Below, one piece after another: positions 49,745-58,632 of a DNA stretch of 64,000 nucleotides. Below the pieces are notes generated by a model. That model did no database searches. It saw only the letters and a program-made list of their open reading frames with translations, and was not told where the DNA came from. Source of the stretch: Clostridia bacterium (lineage in GTDB: Bacteria > Bacillota > Clostridia > Christensenellales > Borkfalkiaceae); NCBI GenBank assembly GCA_900764105.1, contig CAAFMS010000028.1, positions 43,893 through 107,892 of the forward strand. The letters are read 5' to 3'. The stretch's first letter is position 1. Every line of letters begins with the position of its first letter. A program made the position numbers and the translations under genes.

Positions 49745-49773
49745 ATTCTAACATATTTTTCCCGATTTTGCAA
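49745..49773 (-). promoter_or_regulatory. Promoter of tig
   Basis: On the minus strand TTGCAA (49773-49768), 17-bp spacer, TAGAAT (49750-49745). Confidence 0.65.
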
Positions 49774-49791
49774 ATTATTCGGTCAATAAAT

Positions 49792-49820
49792 TTTACTTTT
49801 ATAATAAAATTATATATAAT
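49792..49820 (+). promoter_or_regulatory. Promoter of rqcH
   Basis: TTTACT (49792-49797), 17-bp spacer, TATAAT (49815-49820), 57 nt before the ATG at 49877. Confidence 0.65.
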
Positions 49821-49876
49821 TGTGTCATAAGCGACCGACGGTTTCGGTCAATCGCGTTAAAAAAGGACGACAGGTT

Positions 49877-51559
49877 ATGCCACAGGACGCATTTTCGATA
49901 AAACACACGGCGGCGGAATTGAACCGCATTTTAAGCGGCGCGAAAATCAACAGAGTTTCGCAACCCGACAAGGACGACGTATATCTTCTCACCTACTCGA
50001 AAACGGGAAGCCGCGTTCTCGTCCTTTCGTCGAACGCCGAAAACTGCCGCGTTTCGTTTATCTCGGAAGAAAAGCCCAACCCGAAAGTCGCCCCAAACTT
50101 CTGTATGCTTCTACGCAAGCACCTGCTCGGCGCGACGATTGAAAGCGTAGCCGCGGTTGACTTTGAAAGAATCGTCGCCGTGTCTTTTGCGTGCAAAAAC
50201 GATTTCAGAGAGAACACCCGCAAAATTTTATACGCCGAGATTATGGGCAAATACTCCAACCTTATTCTCACCGAAAACGGCGTGATTTTAGGCTGCCTTA
50301 AAAACGCTCCGCTCGACGTAGCGACTTCGAGAGTGACTCTTTCAGGGGCGAAATACATTTTCCCGAAGCCTCAGGACAAGGCGGCATTAAGCGATAAAAA
50401 CGGCTCTATAAGTCGATTATCCGCATATAACGGTCAAGACCTCGGCGATTTTATATTCCGGAACTTCAAGGGCTTCTCCTTTATAACCGCCCTCGAATTT
50501 GCCGAAAGAGTCAAGGGCATTACCTCTCCCGAGGAGATTTACGGGAAGTTATACGACCTGTATTTAAATCCGCCGATTAGGGGAAATATCGCGGGCGAAG
50601 GCAAGCAGAGGGACTTTTACGTTTTCGATTATTCGGTAGTGACGGGCGAAAAGAGGTATTTCGACAATCTGTCGGACGGAATGGACGCCTACTACACCGA
50701 CCGAGACGTAAAAAAAGGATTTTCGGCAAAACAGAAGCAACTCGCCGACAAAATAAGCGGACTTATAAAGAAAAACACAAAAAAATTACAAGCGGAAGAA
50801 GAAAAAATACTCGAATCCTCGGACAACGAGACCTTGCGGCTCAAAGGCGAACTTTTAACCGCGTATTCGTATATGGTTAAGCAAGGGGCGGGCGAAGTCA
50901 CGCTCGAAAACTATTACGACGAAAACAAACCCGTAAAAATAACGCTCGATAAAACGCTTTCGGCGAACAAGAATGCGCAGAAGTATTTCAAAAAATACGC
51001 GAAGCAAAAGAGGACGTTGGAAATCTCCGTTCCGCAAAAAGAAGAAACGGAAAAGGAACTAGCGTACTTAAAATCGGTACTTTACGAGATAAATTCGGCT
51101 GAAAAAATCTCGGATTTTGCGGACGTAGAGGACGAACTTATGGAAAACGGAATAATTCCGCAGCCGAAATTCCGCAAAAAAGATACGAAAGAAAGTCCTT
51201 ACAGAAGGTACGTCATCGACGGATACGTCGTGAAATGCGGCAAAAACAACGTTCAGAACGACAGACTTACGGGGCGGGCGTTCAAAGACGATTTGTGGCT
51301 TCACACGAAAGGTTATCACTCATCGCACGTTATAATCGAAACCAAAGGAGAGACGATACCCGACAAAGTTATAGAAATTGCAGCGGAGATATGCGCGTAT
51401 TACAGCGACGGGCAAGGAGGCACGAAGATACCCGTCGATTATACGTTCAAAAAATTCGTGAAAAAACCGCCGAAAGCGAAATCGGGAAGCGTAATTTACA
51501 CCGATTACAAGACGGTTTTAGTCGAACCGAATCGCCACGTTGAATATTCCGTAAAATGA
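49877..51559 (+). CDS. rqcH: RqcH / NFACT-family ribosome quality-control protein
   Basis: 560 residues from ATG at 49877 (AGGACGACAGG upstream). N-terminal NFACT-N domain (FSIKHTAAELNRILSGAKINRVSQP), central coiled coil (about 290-420), and C-terminal NFACT-R domain with DLWLHTKGYHSSHV (about 471-484). It binds stalled 50S-peptidyl-tRNA and directs poly-Ala tailing. Older annotations call it fibronectin-binding protein. The stop overlaps the start of the RAYT gene by four bases. The gene contains copy 5 of the interspersed 15-bp word. Confidence 0.93.
   Translation: MPQDAFSIKHTAAELNRILSGAKINRVSQPDKDDVYLLTYSKTGSRVLVLSSNAENCRVSFISEEKPNPKVAPNFCMLLRKHLLGATIESVAAVDFERIVAVSFACKNDFRENTRKILYAEIMGKYSNLILTENGVILGCLKNAPLDVATSRVTLSGAKYIFPKPQDKAALSDKNGSISRLSAYNGQDLGDFIFRNFKGFSFITALEFAERVKGITSPEEIYGKLYDLYLNPPIRGNIAGEGKQRDFYVFDYSVVTGEKRYFDNLSDGMDAYYTDRDVKKGFSAKQKQLADKISGLIKKNTKKLQAEEEKILESSDNETLRLKGELLTAYSYMVKQGAGEVTLENYYDENKPVKITLDKTLSANKNAQKYFKKYAKQKRTLEISVPQKEETEKELAYLKSVLYEINSAEKISDFADVEDELMENGIIPQPKFRKKDTKESPYRRYVIDGYVVKCGKNNVQNDRLTGRAFKDDLWLHTKGYHSSHVIIETKGETIPDKVIEIAAEICAYYSDGQGGTKIPVDYTFKKFVKKPPKAKSGSVIYTDYKTVLVEPNRHVEYSVK
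50407..50421 (+). repeat. Interspersed 15-bp word, copy 5 (inside CDS)
   Basis: Exact TATAAGTCGATTATC within rqcH, coding for SISRLS in yet another frame. Confidence 0.85.
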
Positions 51560-52281
51560 AAAAACGAACCCTTCCGGATAGAAAAATTATACGTCTTGCC
51601 GAATATGATTACAATGTAGACGGCGTGTATTTCATAACAATTTGTTCAAAAAGCAGAGAGAAAATATTTTCCGAAATTAAAACCGAAGAACGTTCCGACG
51701 GCAGCGATACCGTAAACGTGGAATTGACCGAGGTCGGGAAAACAGCCGAGAAATATATTTTATCAAGCGAACGAATAGACGGCGTTAAAATAGACGATTA
51801 CGTTATTATGCCAAACCATATACATATAATCGTAGCGTTAGAATGTTCGGGAAGCAAAAATTGCGGGACGTCGAGGGCGCCGTCCCCTACGGCTTCGCTT
51901 TGTAATAACGCAGACGAATTTAGCGGCGGGACGTCGGGGGTGCCGTCCCCTACGGCTTCACTTTGTAACAATACAGACGATTTTAACAGCGGGACGTCGA
52001 GGGCGCCGTCCCCTACGGATTCACTTTGTAATAATGCAAACGAATTTAGCGGCGGGACGTCGGGGGCGCCGTCCCCTACGGCTTCACACACACCGGCAAA
52101 CGCAAAATTGCCACGAGTAATTGCAGCGTTTAAGAGGCTATGTAATAAAGAGACAGGCTATAACGTTTTTCAACGTTCGTATATGGAACACATTATAAGA
52201 GATTTTGACGATTACGTAGTCAGAAAAAATTATATAACAAACAACCCGATACGGTGGATAGAAGATAAATATTACATTTAA
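51556..52281 (+). CDS. REP-associated tyrosine transposase (RAYT, Y1_Tnp) with in-frame internal REP expansion
   Basis: 241 residues. The HUH metal-binding motif is His88-x-His90 in MPNHIHIIV; the C-terminal helix carries VFQRSYMEHIIRDFDDY with the likely nucleophilic Tyr (about 209), then NNPIRWIEDKYY, all typical of RAYT proteins, which nick and process REP hairpins as ssDNA. Family length is about 165-185 residues. The excess is residues 104-176, three and a half copies of a 21-residue unit (GTSRAPSPTASLCNNADEFSG) encoded by four REP elements. The start overlaps the rqcH stop (ATGA). Single-copy domestic gene, with no terminal repeats of its own. Confidence 0.9.
   Translation: MKKRTLPDRKIIRLAEYDYNVDGVYFITICSKSREKIFSEIKTEERSDGSDTVNVELTEVGKTAEKYILSSERIDGVKIDDYVIMPNHIHIIVALECSGSKNCGTSRAPSPTASLCNNADEFSGGTSGVPSPTASLCNNTDDFNSGTSRAPSPTDSLCNNANEFSGGTSGAPSPTASHTPANAKLPRVIAAFKRLCNKETGYNVFQRSYMEHIIRDFDDYVVRKNYITNNPIRWIEDKYYI
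51865..52079 (-). repeat. Four tandem REP elements inside the RAYT coding sequence (63-bp period)
   Basis: 26-bp REPs at 51865-51890, 51928-51953, 51991-52016 and 52054-52079, oriented with GTAG on the minus strand, separated by 37-bp semi-conserved spacers (GGCTTCACTTTGTAATAA type). The period of 63 keeps the reading frame. Confidence 0.92.
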
Positions 52282-52339
52282 CCGCAATAGTAAATTTCCG
52301 CTTCAAACCGTATTTTTATGATTCGATACGCTTTTACCC

Positions 52340-52800
52340 GTAAGGGACGGCGCTCCAAAGAACTCTTGAAAATGCTCGCGTTTGTAAGAAAAGGGCGTCC
52401 CGAAATTAAACATATCGTAGGGGACGGCGCCTCGACATCCCGAAAATATACCTACCGTTGGGGACGGCGCTCCAAAGAACTCTTAAAAATGTTCGCGTTT
52501 TTAAGAAAAGGGCGTCCCGAAATTAAACATATCGTAGGGGACGGCGCCCCGACGTCCCGAAAATATACCTACCGTAGGGGACGGCGCTCCAAAGAACTCT
52601 AAAAACCGCTCACGTTTTTAAGAAAAGAGCGTCCCGAAATTAAATGTATCGTAGGGGACGGCGCCTCGACGTCCCGAAAATATACCTACCATAGGGACGG
52701 CGCCCCAAAGAACTCTTAAAAATGCTCGCGTTTTTAAGAAAAGGGCATCCCGTTCCCAAATACAAATCACAGGGCACAGCGCCCGATATAAGGAATAACA
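52340..52800 (+). repeat. REP tandem array downstream of RAYT (117-bp period, four units)
   Basis: Long-form REPs start at 52340, 52457, 52574 and about 52690 (GTAGGGGACGGCGCTCC ... TTAAAAATG ... TTTTTAAG ... GGGCGTCCCG). Short REPs start at 52417, 52534 and 52651. The last unit decays before the glycosyltransferase gene. An open frame at 52318-52602 is a translation of the array. No gene lies between 52282 and 52802. Confidence 0.92.
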
Positions 52801-52802
52801 AT

Positions 52803-53972
52803 ATGAAAATAGGAATTTTTGTTGACGTATTCTATCCTATGATTGACGGCGTAATTAAAGTCGTCGACAACTACGCGACCAGACTTTCAAAAGTCGCAGA
52901 CGTTACGGTTTTTTGTCCGAAGAGTTCGGACGAAAGTTATAAGGACGATTTCCCCTACAAAGTCGTAAGGTGTAACGCCTTGTTCTTTAAAAAATACGAC
53001 TACGCTATCCCCACGCCGGGTTTTGACGGAAATTTTATTGACAAACTCAACAAAAGCAATCTCGATATCGTTCACATTCATTCGCCTTTTTCCGTCGGTC
53101 AGGTCGGCGTGGAATACGCGAAAAATTACGGCGTTCCCGTCGTCGCAACCCTTCACTCGCAATACAAACAGGACTGCGAAAGAGTTCTGAAACTGAAATC
53201 GAGCGTCGATATAGCGATGTTCTTCATTATGCAGACGTTCAACGCCTGCAACGAGTGTTACGCCGTAAACGATTCGATTCGCGCTCTTTACGTCGACGAG
53301 TACAACCTGAAAGCGCCCTGTTTCGTTCGTAAAAACGCGACTTCTCATACCCCGATCGAAGATAAAAAGTCCGCCTATAAGTTCGTGAACGAGAAATTCG
53401 GACTTAGAGAGGACGAGACGGTACTCTTGTTCGTAGGAAGAATAAATTATCTTAAAAATATACAACTCATTGCCCGTTCGTTAAAAATTCTCAAAGACAA
53501 AGGCTATGAATTTAAAATGCTTTTCGTCGGAACGGGTCAGGACGAGGACGAGTTTAAAAAACTACTCGAAAAACTCGCAATTTGCGACCGCGTAATTATG
53601 TGCGGCAAAATCGCCGAAGCGGAAACTCTCGAAAAAATCTACGCGAGGGCTAAATTGTTTTTATTCCCGTCTCTGTACGACGCAAACTCGCTCGTTCAGA
53701 TAGAGGCGGCGTGTCAGGGTACCCCCACCGTCTTTTTGAGGGGCGCAAAAACCGCGGGGACGGTAACGGAGGACGTAAACGGATTTATCGCAGACCCAAG
53801 CGACGAGGCGTTCGCCGAAAAAATCGAACAGATTTTAACCGACGACGAATATTACCGCAAGGTTGCCGAGGGAGCGAAAAGAGACCTGTACGTCACGTGG
53901 GACGAAGTGGTTTCGACCGTTTATAAGGACTACGGCAGACTTATAGCGAAGAAAAAAGCGGGCATAATATAG
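52803..53972 (+). CDS. GT4-family glycosyltransferase (glycolipid synthase-like)
   Basis: 389 residues from ATG at 52803 (AAGGA upstream; a longer frame runs into the repeat array). GT-B fold: N-terminal MKIGIFVDVFYPMIDGVIKVV, HIHSPFSVGQVG, LHSQYK; C-terminal FVGRINYLKNI, FVGTGQDE, SLYDANSLVQIEAACQGTP. This matches UDP-sugar-dependent diacylglycerol glucosyltransferases and related GT4 enzymes acting at the inner membrane face. The acceptor is not determined. Residues SAYKFVN are encoded by a 25-bp stretch also found in the transporter gene at 59706-59730. Confidence 0.85.
   Translation: MKIGIFVDVFYPMIDGVIKVVDNYATRLSKVADVTVFCPKSSDESYKDDFPYKVVRCNALFFKKYDYAIPTPGFDGNFIDKLNKSNLDIVHIHSPFSVGQVGVEYAKNYGVPVVATLHSQYKQDCERVLKLKSSVDIAMFFIMQTFNACNECYAVNDSIRALYVDEYNLKAPCFVRKNATSHTPIEDKKSAYKFVNEKFGLREDETVLLFVGRINYLKNIQLIARSLKILKDKGYEFKMLFVGTGQDEDEFKKLLEKLAICDRVIMCGKIAEAETLEKIYARAKLFLFPSLYDANSLVQIEAACQGTPTVFLRGAKTAGTVTEDVNGFIADPSDEAFAEKIEQILTDDEYYRKVAEGAKRDLYVTWDEVVSTVYKDYGRLIAKKKAGII
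53367..53391 (+). repeat. 25-bp sequence shared with 59706-59730
   Basis: Exact 25-bp identity (AAGTCCGCCTATAAGT ... GTGAACG) between two unrelated genes, on opposite coding strands. Its first half resembles the interspersed word (CGCCTATAAGT). Confidence 0.85.
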
Positions 53973-53995
53973 CCCCAAAAAACGTCAATAAGCAA

Positions 53996-54028
53996 AAAGG
54001 CTCCCCTTGATTAGGGGAGCCTTTAATA
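53996..54028. terminator. Bidirectional terminator between glycosyltransferase and ABC exporter
   Basis: Perfect 11-bp stem AAAGGCTCCCC/GGGGAGCCTTT with TTGATTA loop and T/A-rich flanks on both sides. Confidence 0.85.
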
Positions 54029-54077
54029 TCGGGAGAAATAAGCGGAGTATTTACAAGAAATTTCCCGCGACCCTTTC

Positions 54078-56648
54078 TTATTCCGAGCGAAGGGCGATTA
54101 CGGGATCTTTTTTCGCCGCCATTCTCGACGGTATCAGCCCCGCAATAAGCGTCAACACCATCGATATCGCAACGAGTATCAATCCGCCCTGCCACGGCAA
54201 CACCGCTACGTTCGATATCCCGGCGAGCGATTTTATAATAAGACTTATCGGTATGTTTAAAAGTACGGTTATACCTATTCCGATTATGCCGGCGGCAAAG
54301 CCTATAATCAGCGTTTCCGCATTGAACACGCGCGAAACGTCTGTTTTCGACGCGCCCAAAGCCCTGAGAACGCCTATCTCCTTTATCCTTTCGAGTACCG
54401 AAATATAGGTTATTATTCCTATCATTATCGACGAAACGACGAGCGATACCGAAACGAAACCGATAAGAACGTAAGACACGGCGTTTATTATCGTAGTCAT
54501 CGACGACAACGCCATTCCGAGATAATCGTCGTATTTAATGCGTTTTTCCGAGCCTTCGCCCTCTTCGGGGAATTGCCTGTTGTACGTTTCGATAAGCGAA
54601 TTTACATATTCTTTATCCTCGAAAGTGGCGGGATAAATGTTTATCACGCTCGGACTCTCGGGATCAACGAGTCCTACGCCGCCGAGAACGTCGTATACGT
54701 CGTTCTGATTGTTCAGAACCTCGACGCCTTTCAATAAATTCGTCGCTTTTCCGCCGTTTTCTTCGGCGTCTATAAATTCTCTTCTCTGCTCTTTTACGAG
54801 TTCGGTATTATTCATATCCGAGATAAGAGCCTTGGTAAGTCCCGACGAATACACGAGATAGCCGCTTATCGAGGTCGCCGCCACGCCTTCTTTCGGTCTG
54901 ATAACCCCGGCGACGGTCACTTTTCTGCCCTTGGTTTTCGCGAGTTCTTCGAGTTTGCTTTCGTCGGTTTCTTCGACGTATTTCTTTTCCGACTCTTTAA
55001 CGTACGTCAACGGCTTCGCGAGAAGGTAATATTCCATACCTACGAGGTCTTCGGCTTTATACGTTATATCGGGCATCTCTTCTTTCAGCGACGGCGTCGG
55101 AGCCAGACCGACGGATGCGAGAACGTAACTCGGTATTTCGTTATAAGTGTTAGCCACTATCAGTATTTTATCGGTATCCTCCGTCGATATCCACTTGCTT
55201 TTATCTCCTACGAGTTGATACTGACTTTTTATAACGTCAACGTTGTCGATCATTTCCGACCATACCGGGAAATACATATCGCTTGCGTCCATTCCGCCTA
55301 TCGTAGTACCCGTTCCGCTCTCATCGCTCCATTTCTTTATCATATCTTTAATGGCGTTTTTGATGAGTTTGGTCTCGCCGTCCGCGCCGCCGTAAGGCTT
55401 GCCGTAAACGTTGAAATCGACCGAGTAGGAATACTGCACGGCTGTGATTTTCGTTTTGTCGTAGCCGATGCTATCGAGATAGTTCTTAAACGACCGTATA
55501 TCGTTCGGCTGCGTCCCTTTCATAAATTCCCTGTACAATTCGCCCATCGAATCGTTGACTTTGAGGTCGCTGCCTTCGGGATACCTGCCCGACTTGTCTC
55601 TTTCCGTCGTCCCTCTTCCCGTCATAAGCGAGGAATAATTCGTATACTGCCGCATTATCTGCACGGGGTAATTCGAAAGAGTATCTCTCTGCACGCCGTT
55701 TATGTAATTCTGAAATCCGCTGGAGAGCGACAATATTATCGCGATGCCTATTATTCCGATACTCCCCGCGAACGAAACGAGCAAGGTTCTCGTCTTTTTC
55801 GTAAGCAGGTTTTTAAAACTGAGCGACAGAGCCGTAAGAGGGGTCATCGAGGTTCTGTCTTTCTTTTTCTTAGCGGTTCCGACTTTCGTTTCTTGCGGAA
55901 CCTCCGCCGCCGCAGCGAGTTTCGCCGCTTTTTCCTCGTCCGCTCTGATAATTTCCGCCGCCTCTTCGTCGGACACGGGGTTGTCGTCGCCGACCATTTC
56001 TCCGTCCAAAAGCCTTATGATTCTCGACGAATACTTTTCGGCAAGTTCGGGATTGTGCGTCACCATAATTATAAGCATTTCGGACGAAATTTCCTTTAAA
56101 AGGTCCATAATCTGCACGCTCGTTTTACTGTCGAGCGCGCCCGTCGGTTCGTCGGCGAGCAGAATGTCGGGATTGTTGACGAGCGCCCTCGCTATGGCGA
56201 CCCTCTGCATCTGTCCGCCCGAGAGTTGATTCGGCCGAGCGTTGATTTTGCTGCCGAGCCCCACTTTTTCAAGCACGGCGACAGCCCTCGCCCTTCTCTC
56301 CGCCGCTTTCACGCCGGCGAGAGTGAGCGCGAGTTCGACGTTTTCGACTACAGTCTGATGAGGAATTAAATTGTAACTTTGGAATACGAATCCTATCCTG
56401 TGGTTGCGGTACGCGTCCCAGTCTTTATCCGTAAACTTAGTGGTGCTTTTGCCGTTTATGATAAGATCCCCCGAAGTATAGCGGTCGAGACCGCCGACGA
56501 TATTCAAAAGCGTCGTCTTTCCGCAACCCGACGGACCTAAAATCGAAACGAATTCGTTCTCGCGAAATTTTACGCTCACGCCTTTAAGCGCGCGCACGGT
56601 TTCGTCCTGCGTGTAGTATTCCTTTACTATTTCCCTTAATTCCAACAT
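54078..56648 (-). CDS. MacB-type ABC exporter, ATPase fused to FtsX-like permease
   Basis: 856 residues. ATPase at 1-230: Walker A GPSGCGKTT (about 38-46), signature LSGGQMQRVAIARAL, Walker B LLADEPTGALD, H-loop VTHNPE. A charged linker (about 230-275) joins it to the permease: first membrane segment about 287-310, large extracellular domain about 310-715, and three more membrane segments at about 720-840 with the FtsX-domain VLRALGASKTDVSRVF. This type acts mechanically on the cell exterior or exports peptides and antibiotics. RBS GGAGG. The divergent two-component system may control it, as with BceAB-like exporters (inference). Confidence 0.9.
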   Translation of the reverse strand: MLELREIVKEYYTQDETVRALKGVSVKFRENEFVSILGPSGCGKTTLLNIVGGLDRYTSGDLIINGKSTTKFTDKDWDAYRNHRIGFVFQSYNLIPHQTVVENVELALTLAGVKAAERRARAVAVLEKVGLGSKINARPNQLSGGQMQRVAIARALVNNPDILLADEPTGALDSKTSVQIMDLLKEISSEMLIIMVTHNPELAEKYSSRIIRLLDGEMVGDDNPVSDEEAAEIIRADEEKAAKLAAAAEVPQETKVGTAKKKKDRTSMTPLTALSLSFKNLLTKKTRTLLVSFAGSIGIIGIAIILSLSSGFQNYINGVQRDTLSNYPVQIMRQYTNYSSLMTGRGTTERDKSGRYPEGSDLKVNDSMGELYREFMKGTQPNDIRSFKNYLDSIGYDKTKITAVQYSYSVDFNVYGKPYGGADGETKLIKNAIKDMIKKWSDESGTGTTIGGMDASDMYFPVWSEMIDNVDVIKSQYQLVGDKSKWISTEDTDKILIVANTYNEIPSYVLASVGLAPTPSLKEEMPDITYKAEDLVGMEYYLLAKPLTYVKESEKKYVEETDESKLEELAKTKGRKVTVAGVIRPKEGVAATSISGYLVYSSGLTKALISDMNNTELVKEQRREFIDAEENGGKATNLLKGVEVLNNQNDVYDVLGGVGLVDPESPSVINIYPATFEDKEYVNSLIETYNRQFPEEGEGSEKRIKYDDYLGMALSSMTTIINAVSYVLIGFVSVSLVVSSIMIGIITYISVLERIKEIGVLRALGASKTDVSRVFNAETLIIGFAAGIIGIGITVLLNIPISLIIKSLAGISNVAVLPWQGGLILVAISMVLTLIAGLIPSRMAAKKDPVIALRSE

Positions 56649-56693
56649 CTGAGCGTCCTCCGTTGCATTTCCGTAAGGCTTTCTTTATATTCG

Positions 56694-56722
56694 CTATTAT
56701 TTTAGCACATCGTTTCGGTCAA
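56694..56722 (-). promoter_or_regulatory. Promoter of the ABC exporter
   Basis: On the minus strand TTGACC (56722-56717), 17-bp spacer, TAATAG (56699-56694). Confidence 0.55.
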
Positions 56723-56807
56723 GTAAACGATTTTAAGGGGTATATCTCTCTTTTTTATGCGTGTTTCACATATTTAATTTCCTTTTCACCTTTTTGCCGA
56801 AAACGCT

Positions 56808-56835
56808 TTTACAAACTCGAAAAATATGTTATACT
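56808..56835 (+). promoter_or_regulatory. Promoter of the two-component system; start coincides with ATG
   Basis: TTTACA (56808-56813), 16-bp spacer, TATACT (56830-56835); the response-regulator ATG is at 56842, so the mRNA would be leaderless. Confidence 0.65.
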
Positions 56836-56841
56836 TATCGT

Positions 56842-57516
56842 ATGTTTTCAATACTTATAGTCGAGGACGATATCCCGACCAACAAACTTATGTCGATAGT
56901 TTTAAGAAACGGCGGCTACAAACCCGTTTCCGCATTTACGTCCGCAGAGGCGTTATCTCTTATGGACAAAGTTCGCCCGGACCTAATCCTGGCGGATATT
57001 ATGCTGCCCGATACGAGCGGTTTTCGCCTCACGGAAGCGATGAGACGTAAGGACGCGGACGTTCCCATTATAATTGTCACGGCAAAGCAATCGCCATCGG
57101 ATAAACACTACGGCTTTATGGTCGGCGCAGACGACTATATGACTAAGCCCGTAGACGAGGAAGAACTGCTTTTACGCATCAAGGCTCTGCTGCGCAGAAG
57201 CAAAGCCGCTTCCGAACAAAAACTGCGTTTTAACGACTTATCGCTTGACTTTTCCAAACTTACGGCGACGGTCGGCGATACGGAAATCGACCTCACGCAG
57301 AAGGAATTTCTGCTCCTTTTCAAACTCGCTTCCTCGCTCGGAAAGATATTCACGAGAAACGAACTCATGGAAGAAATATGGGGCGCGACGGATAAAGACG
57401 ACCACACCTTGAACGTACATATCAACCGCATAAGGGAAAAGTTGCAAGGGGTGAAGTCTATCGAGATAAAGTCGGTGAGAGGTCTCGGATACAAGGCGGT
57501 AAAATCAGATGAATAA
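56842..57516 (+). CDS. OmpR-family response regulator
   Basis: 224 residues from MFSILIVEDD. Receiver domain with acidic pair EDD, Asp52 (ILADIMLPD), Thr in IVTAKQ, and Lys in MTKPVDEEELL. The winged-helix DNA-binding domain (about 125-222) contains LTQKEFLLLFKLA, NELMEEIWG, LNVHINRIREKL and SVRGLGYKA. An in-frame upstream region to 56761 covers the promoter and is excluded. No Shine-Dalgarno sequence. It overlaps the kinase gene by 8 bases. Confidence 0.93.
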   Translation: MFSILIVEDDIPTNKLMSIVLRNGGYKPVSAFTSAEALSLMDKVRPDLILADIMLPDTSGFRLTEAMRRKDADVPIIIVTAKQSPSDKHYGFMVGADDYMTKPVDEEELLLRIKALLRRSKAASEQKLRFNDLSLDFSKLTATVGDTEIDLTQKEFLLLFKLASSLGKIFTRNELMEEIWGATDKDDHTLNVHINRIREKLQGVKSIEIKSVRGLGYKAVKSDE

Positions 57517-58543
57517 GAAGAGAAAACCCGAAAAATCGCTGATAGCGGAAGCGATATACGCAGTAACGGCGATAATACTCGCATGTCTGTTCGGTTTTTT
57601 CGTTACGTTCATACTAATAAAGACGGGGGCTGTAACCGTCAATATGAGTAACGGCATTGCGTTTTTTGCGTTCGTATTTGCCTGCGTTGCCGCAATTTTG
57701 CTGTGCCTGTGGTATTTAAGATACAAAAAACGCGGCGAGGATGCGGCGAAAATACGCGAAGCGACCGATAAAATATCCCGAGGAGACTATGAGATTTCAC
57801 TCGGAAAACTCGTTTCAGACTATAAAAAAATCGGCGAAGCGATAGAGACCGTCGCCCTCACACTCAGACGAGCGGAAGAGGAAAAAGACGATTTTATCAA
57901 CGATTTCTCGCACGAACTGAAAACGCCCATAGTCTCGATAAGAGGATTTGCGAAACTGATTGCGAAAGGAAACATATCCGACGAAGAGGCAAAAGAGTAT
58001 CTGTCGTTTATCGTTTCCGAGTCGGACAGGCTCGTGGATTTAACGGCAAGCACGCTTATGCTCGACAGGATTCAAAGCAATAGATTAGAGGTTGTCGAAA
58101 GGGAGTTCGACCTTTCGGAACTGCTCAGAAAGAGTATACTCACCCTGCAACCCGAATGGGAGAAAAAAAATATCGAAATAGACGCAGACTTCGGGGAATG
58201 TACGGTTAAAAGCAACGACGAACTTTTAAGCCGAGTGTTTATAAACGTACTCGACAATGCGATAAAATACTCGCGTGAGAACGGAAAAGTGGGAGTTTAC
58301 GTTACGGAAAGCGACGAAAAAATATCGGTGACGATAGCAGACGACGGCATCGGAATGGACGAAGAGACAAAGCGAAGAATGTTCGATAAATATTTCCGCG
58401 CGGACAAGTCGCGAAACACCCGCGGCAACGGACTCGGTCTTGCGACGGTTAAAAAGATAGCGGAACTTCTGGAACTGAAAATAAAAGTGGACTCTAAGAC
58501 AGACAAAGGAACTAAATTCACGATAGAAATCCCCTCGGCGTAA
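57509..58543 (+). CDS. Sensor histidine kinase, partner of the upstream regulator
   Basis: 344 residues. Two membrane segments (12-38 and 46-70) with almost no external loop, so it likely senses within the membrane or through a partner. HisKA with His135 (FSHELKTPIVS), N box NVLDNAIKYS, G1 IADDGIGMDEE, G2 RGNGLGLATVKK. It resembles intramembrane-sensing kinases that pair with MacB/BceAB-type exporters such as the divergent neighbour (inference). Confidence 0.92.
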   Translation: MNKKRKPEKSLIAEAIYAVTAIILACLFGFFVTFILIKTGAVTVNMSNGIAFFAFVFACVAAILLCLWYLRYKKRGEDAAKIREATDKISRGDYEISLGKLVSDYKKIGEAIETVALTLRRAEEEKDDFINDFSHELKTPIVSIRGFAKLIAKGNISDEEAKEYLSFIVSESDRLVDLTASTLMLDRIQSNRLEVVEREFDLSELLRKSILTLQPEWEKKNIEIDADFGECTVKSNDELLSRVFINVLDNAIKYSRENGKVGVYVTESDEKISVTIADDGIGMDEETKRRMFDKYFRADKSRNTRGNGLGLATVKKIAELLELKIKVDSKTDKGTKFTIEIPSA

Positions 58544-58571
58544 TTTCCGACCTCTGCATACAATTTAACAA

Positions 58572-58610
58572 AAAGAGAACTGCTCTGCTTCAAGCGGTTC
58601 TCTTTATTTT
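58572..58610. terminator. Bidirectional terminator
   Basis: AAAGAGAACTGC pairs with GCGGTTCTCTTT (one G-U), followed by ATTTTTA on plus and TTTTTGTT on minus; it serves the kinase gene and the convergent hydrolase gene. Confidence 0.85.
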
Positions 58611-58632
58611 TAGCATATTTAAAATTATTTGT

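Noticed and set aside
51798..52091. 97-codon antisense frame in the RAYT gene
   Set aside because: Translation of the REP tandem repeat on the other strand; the sense frame has the conserved HUH and Tyr-helix motifs.
52318..52602. 94-codon frame over the REP array
   Set aside because: Periodic translation of the 117-bp repeat (GRRSKELLKM recurring), not a protein gene.
51865..52800. CRISPR array
   Set aside because: Regular spacing suggested it, but the spacers between repeats are themselves similar, the repeats are GTAG-headed REP hairpins and no cas genes are present.
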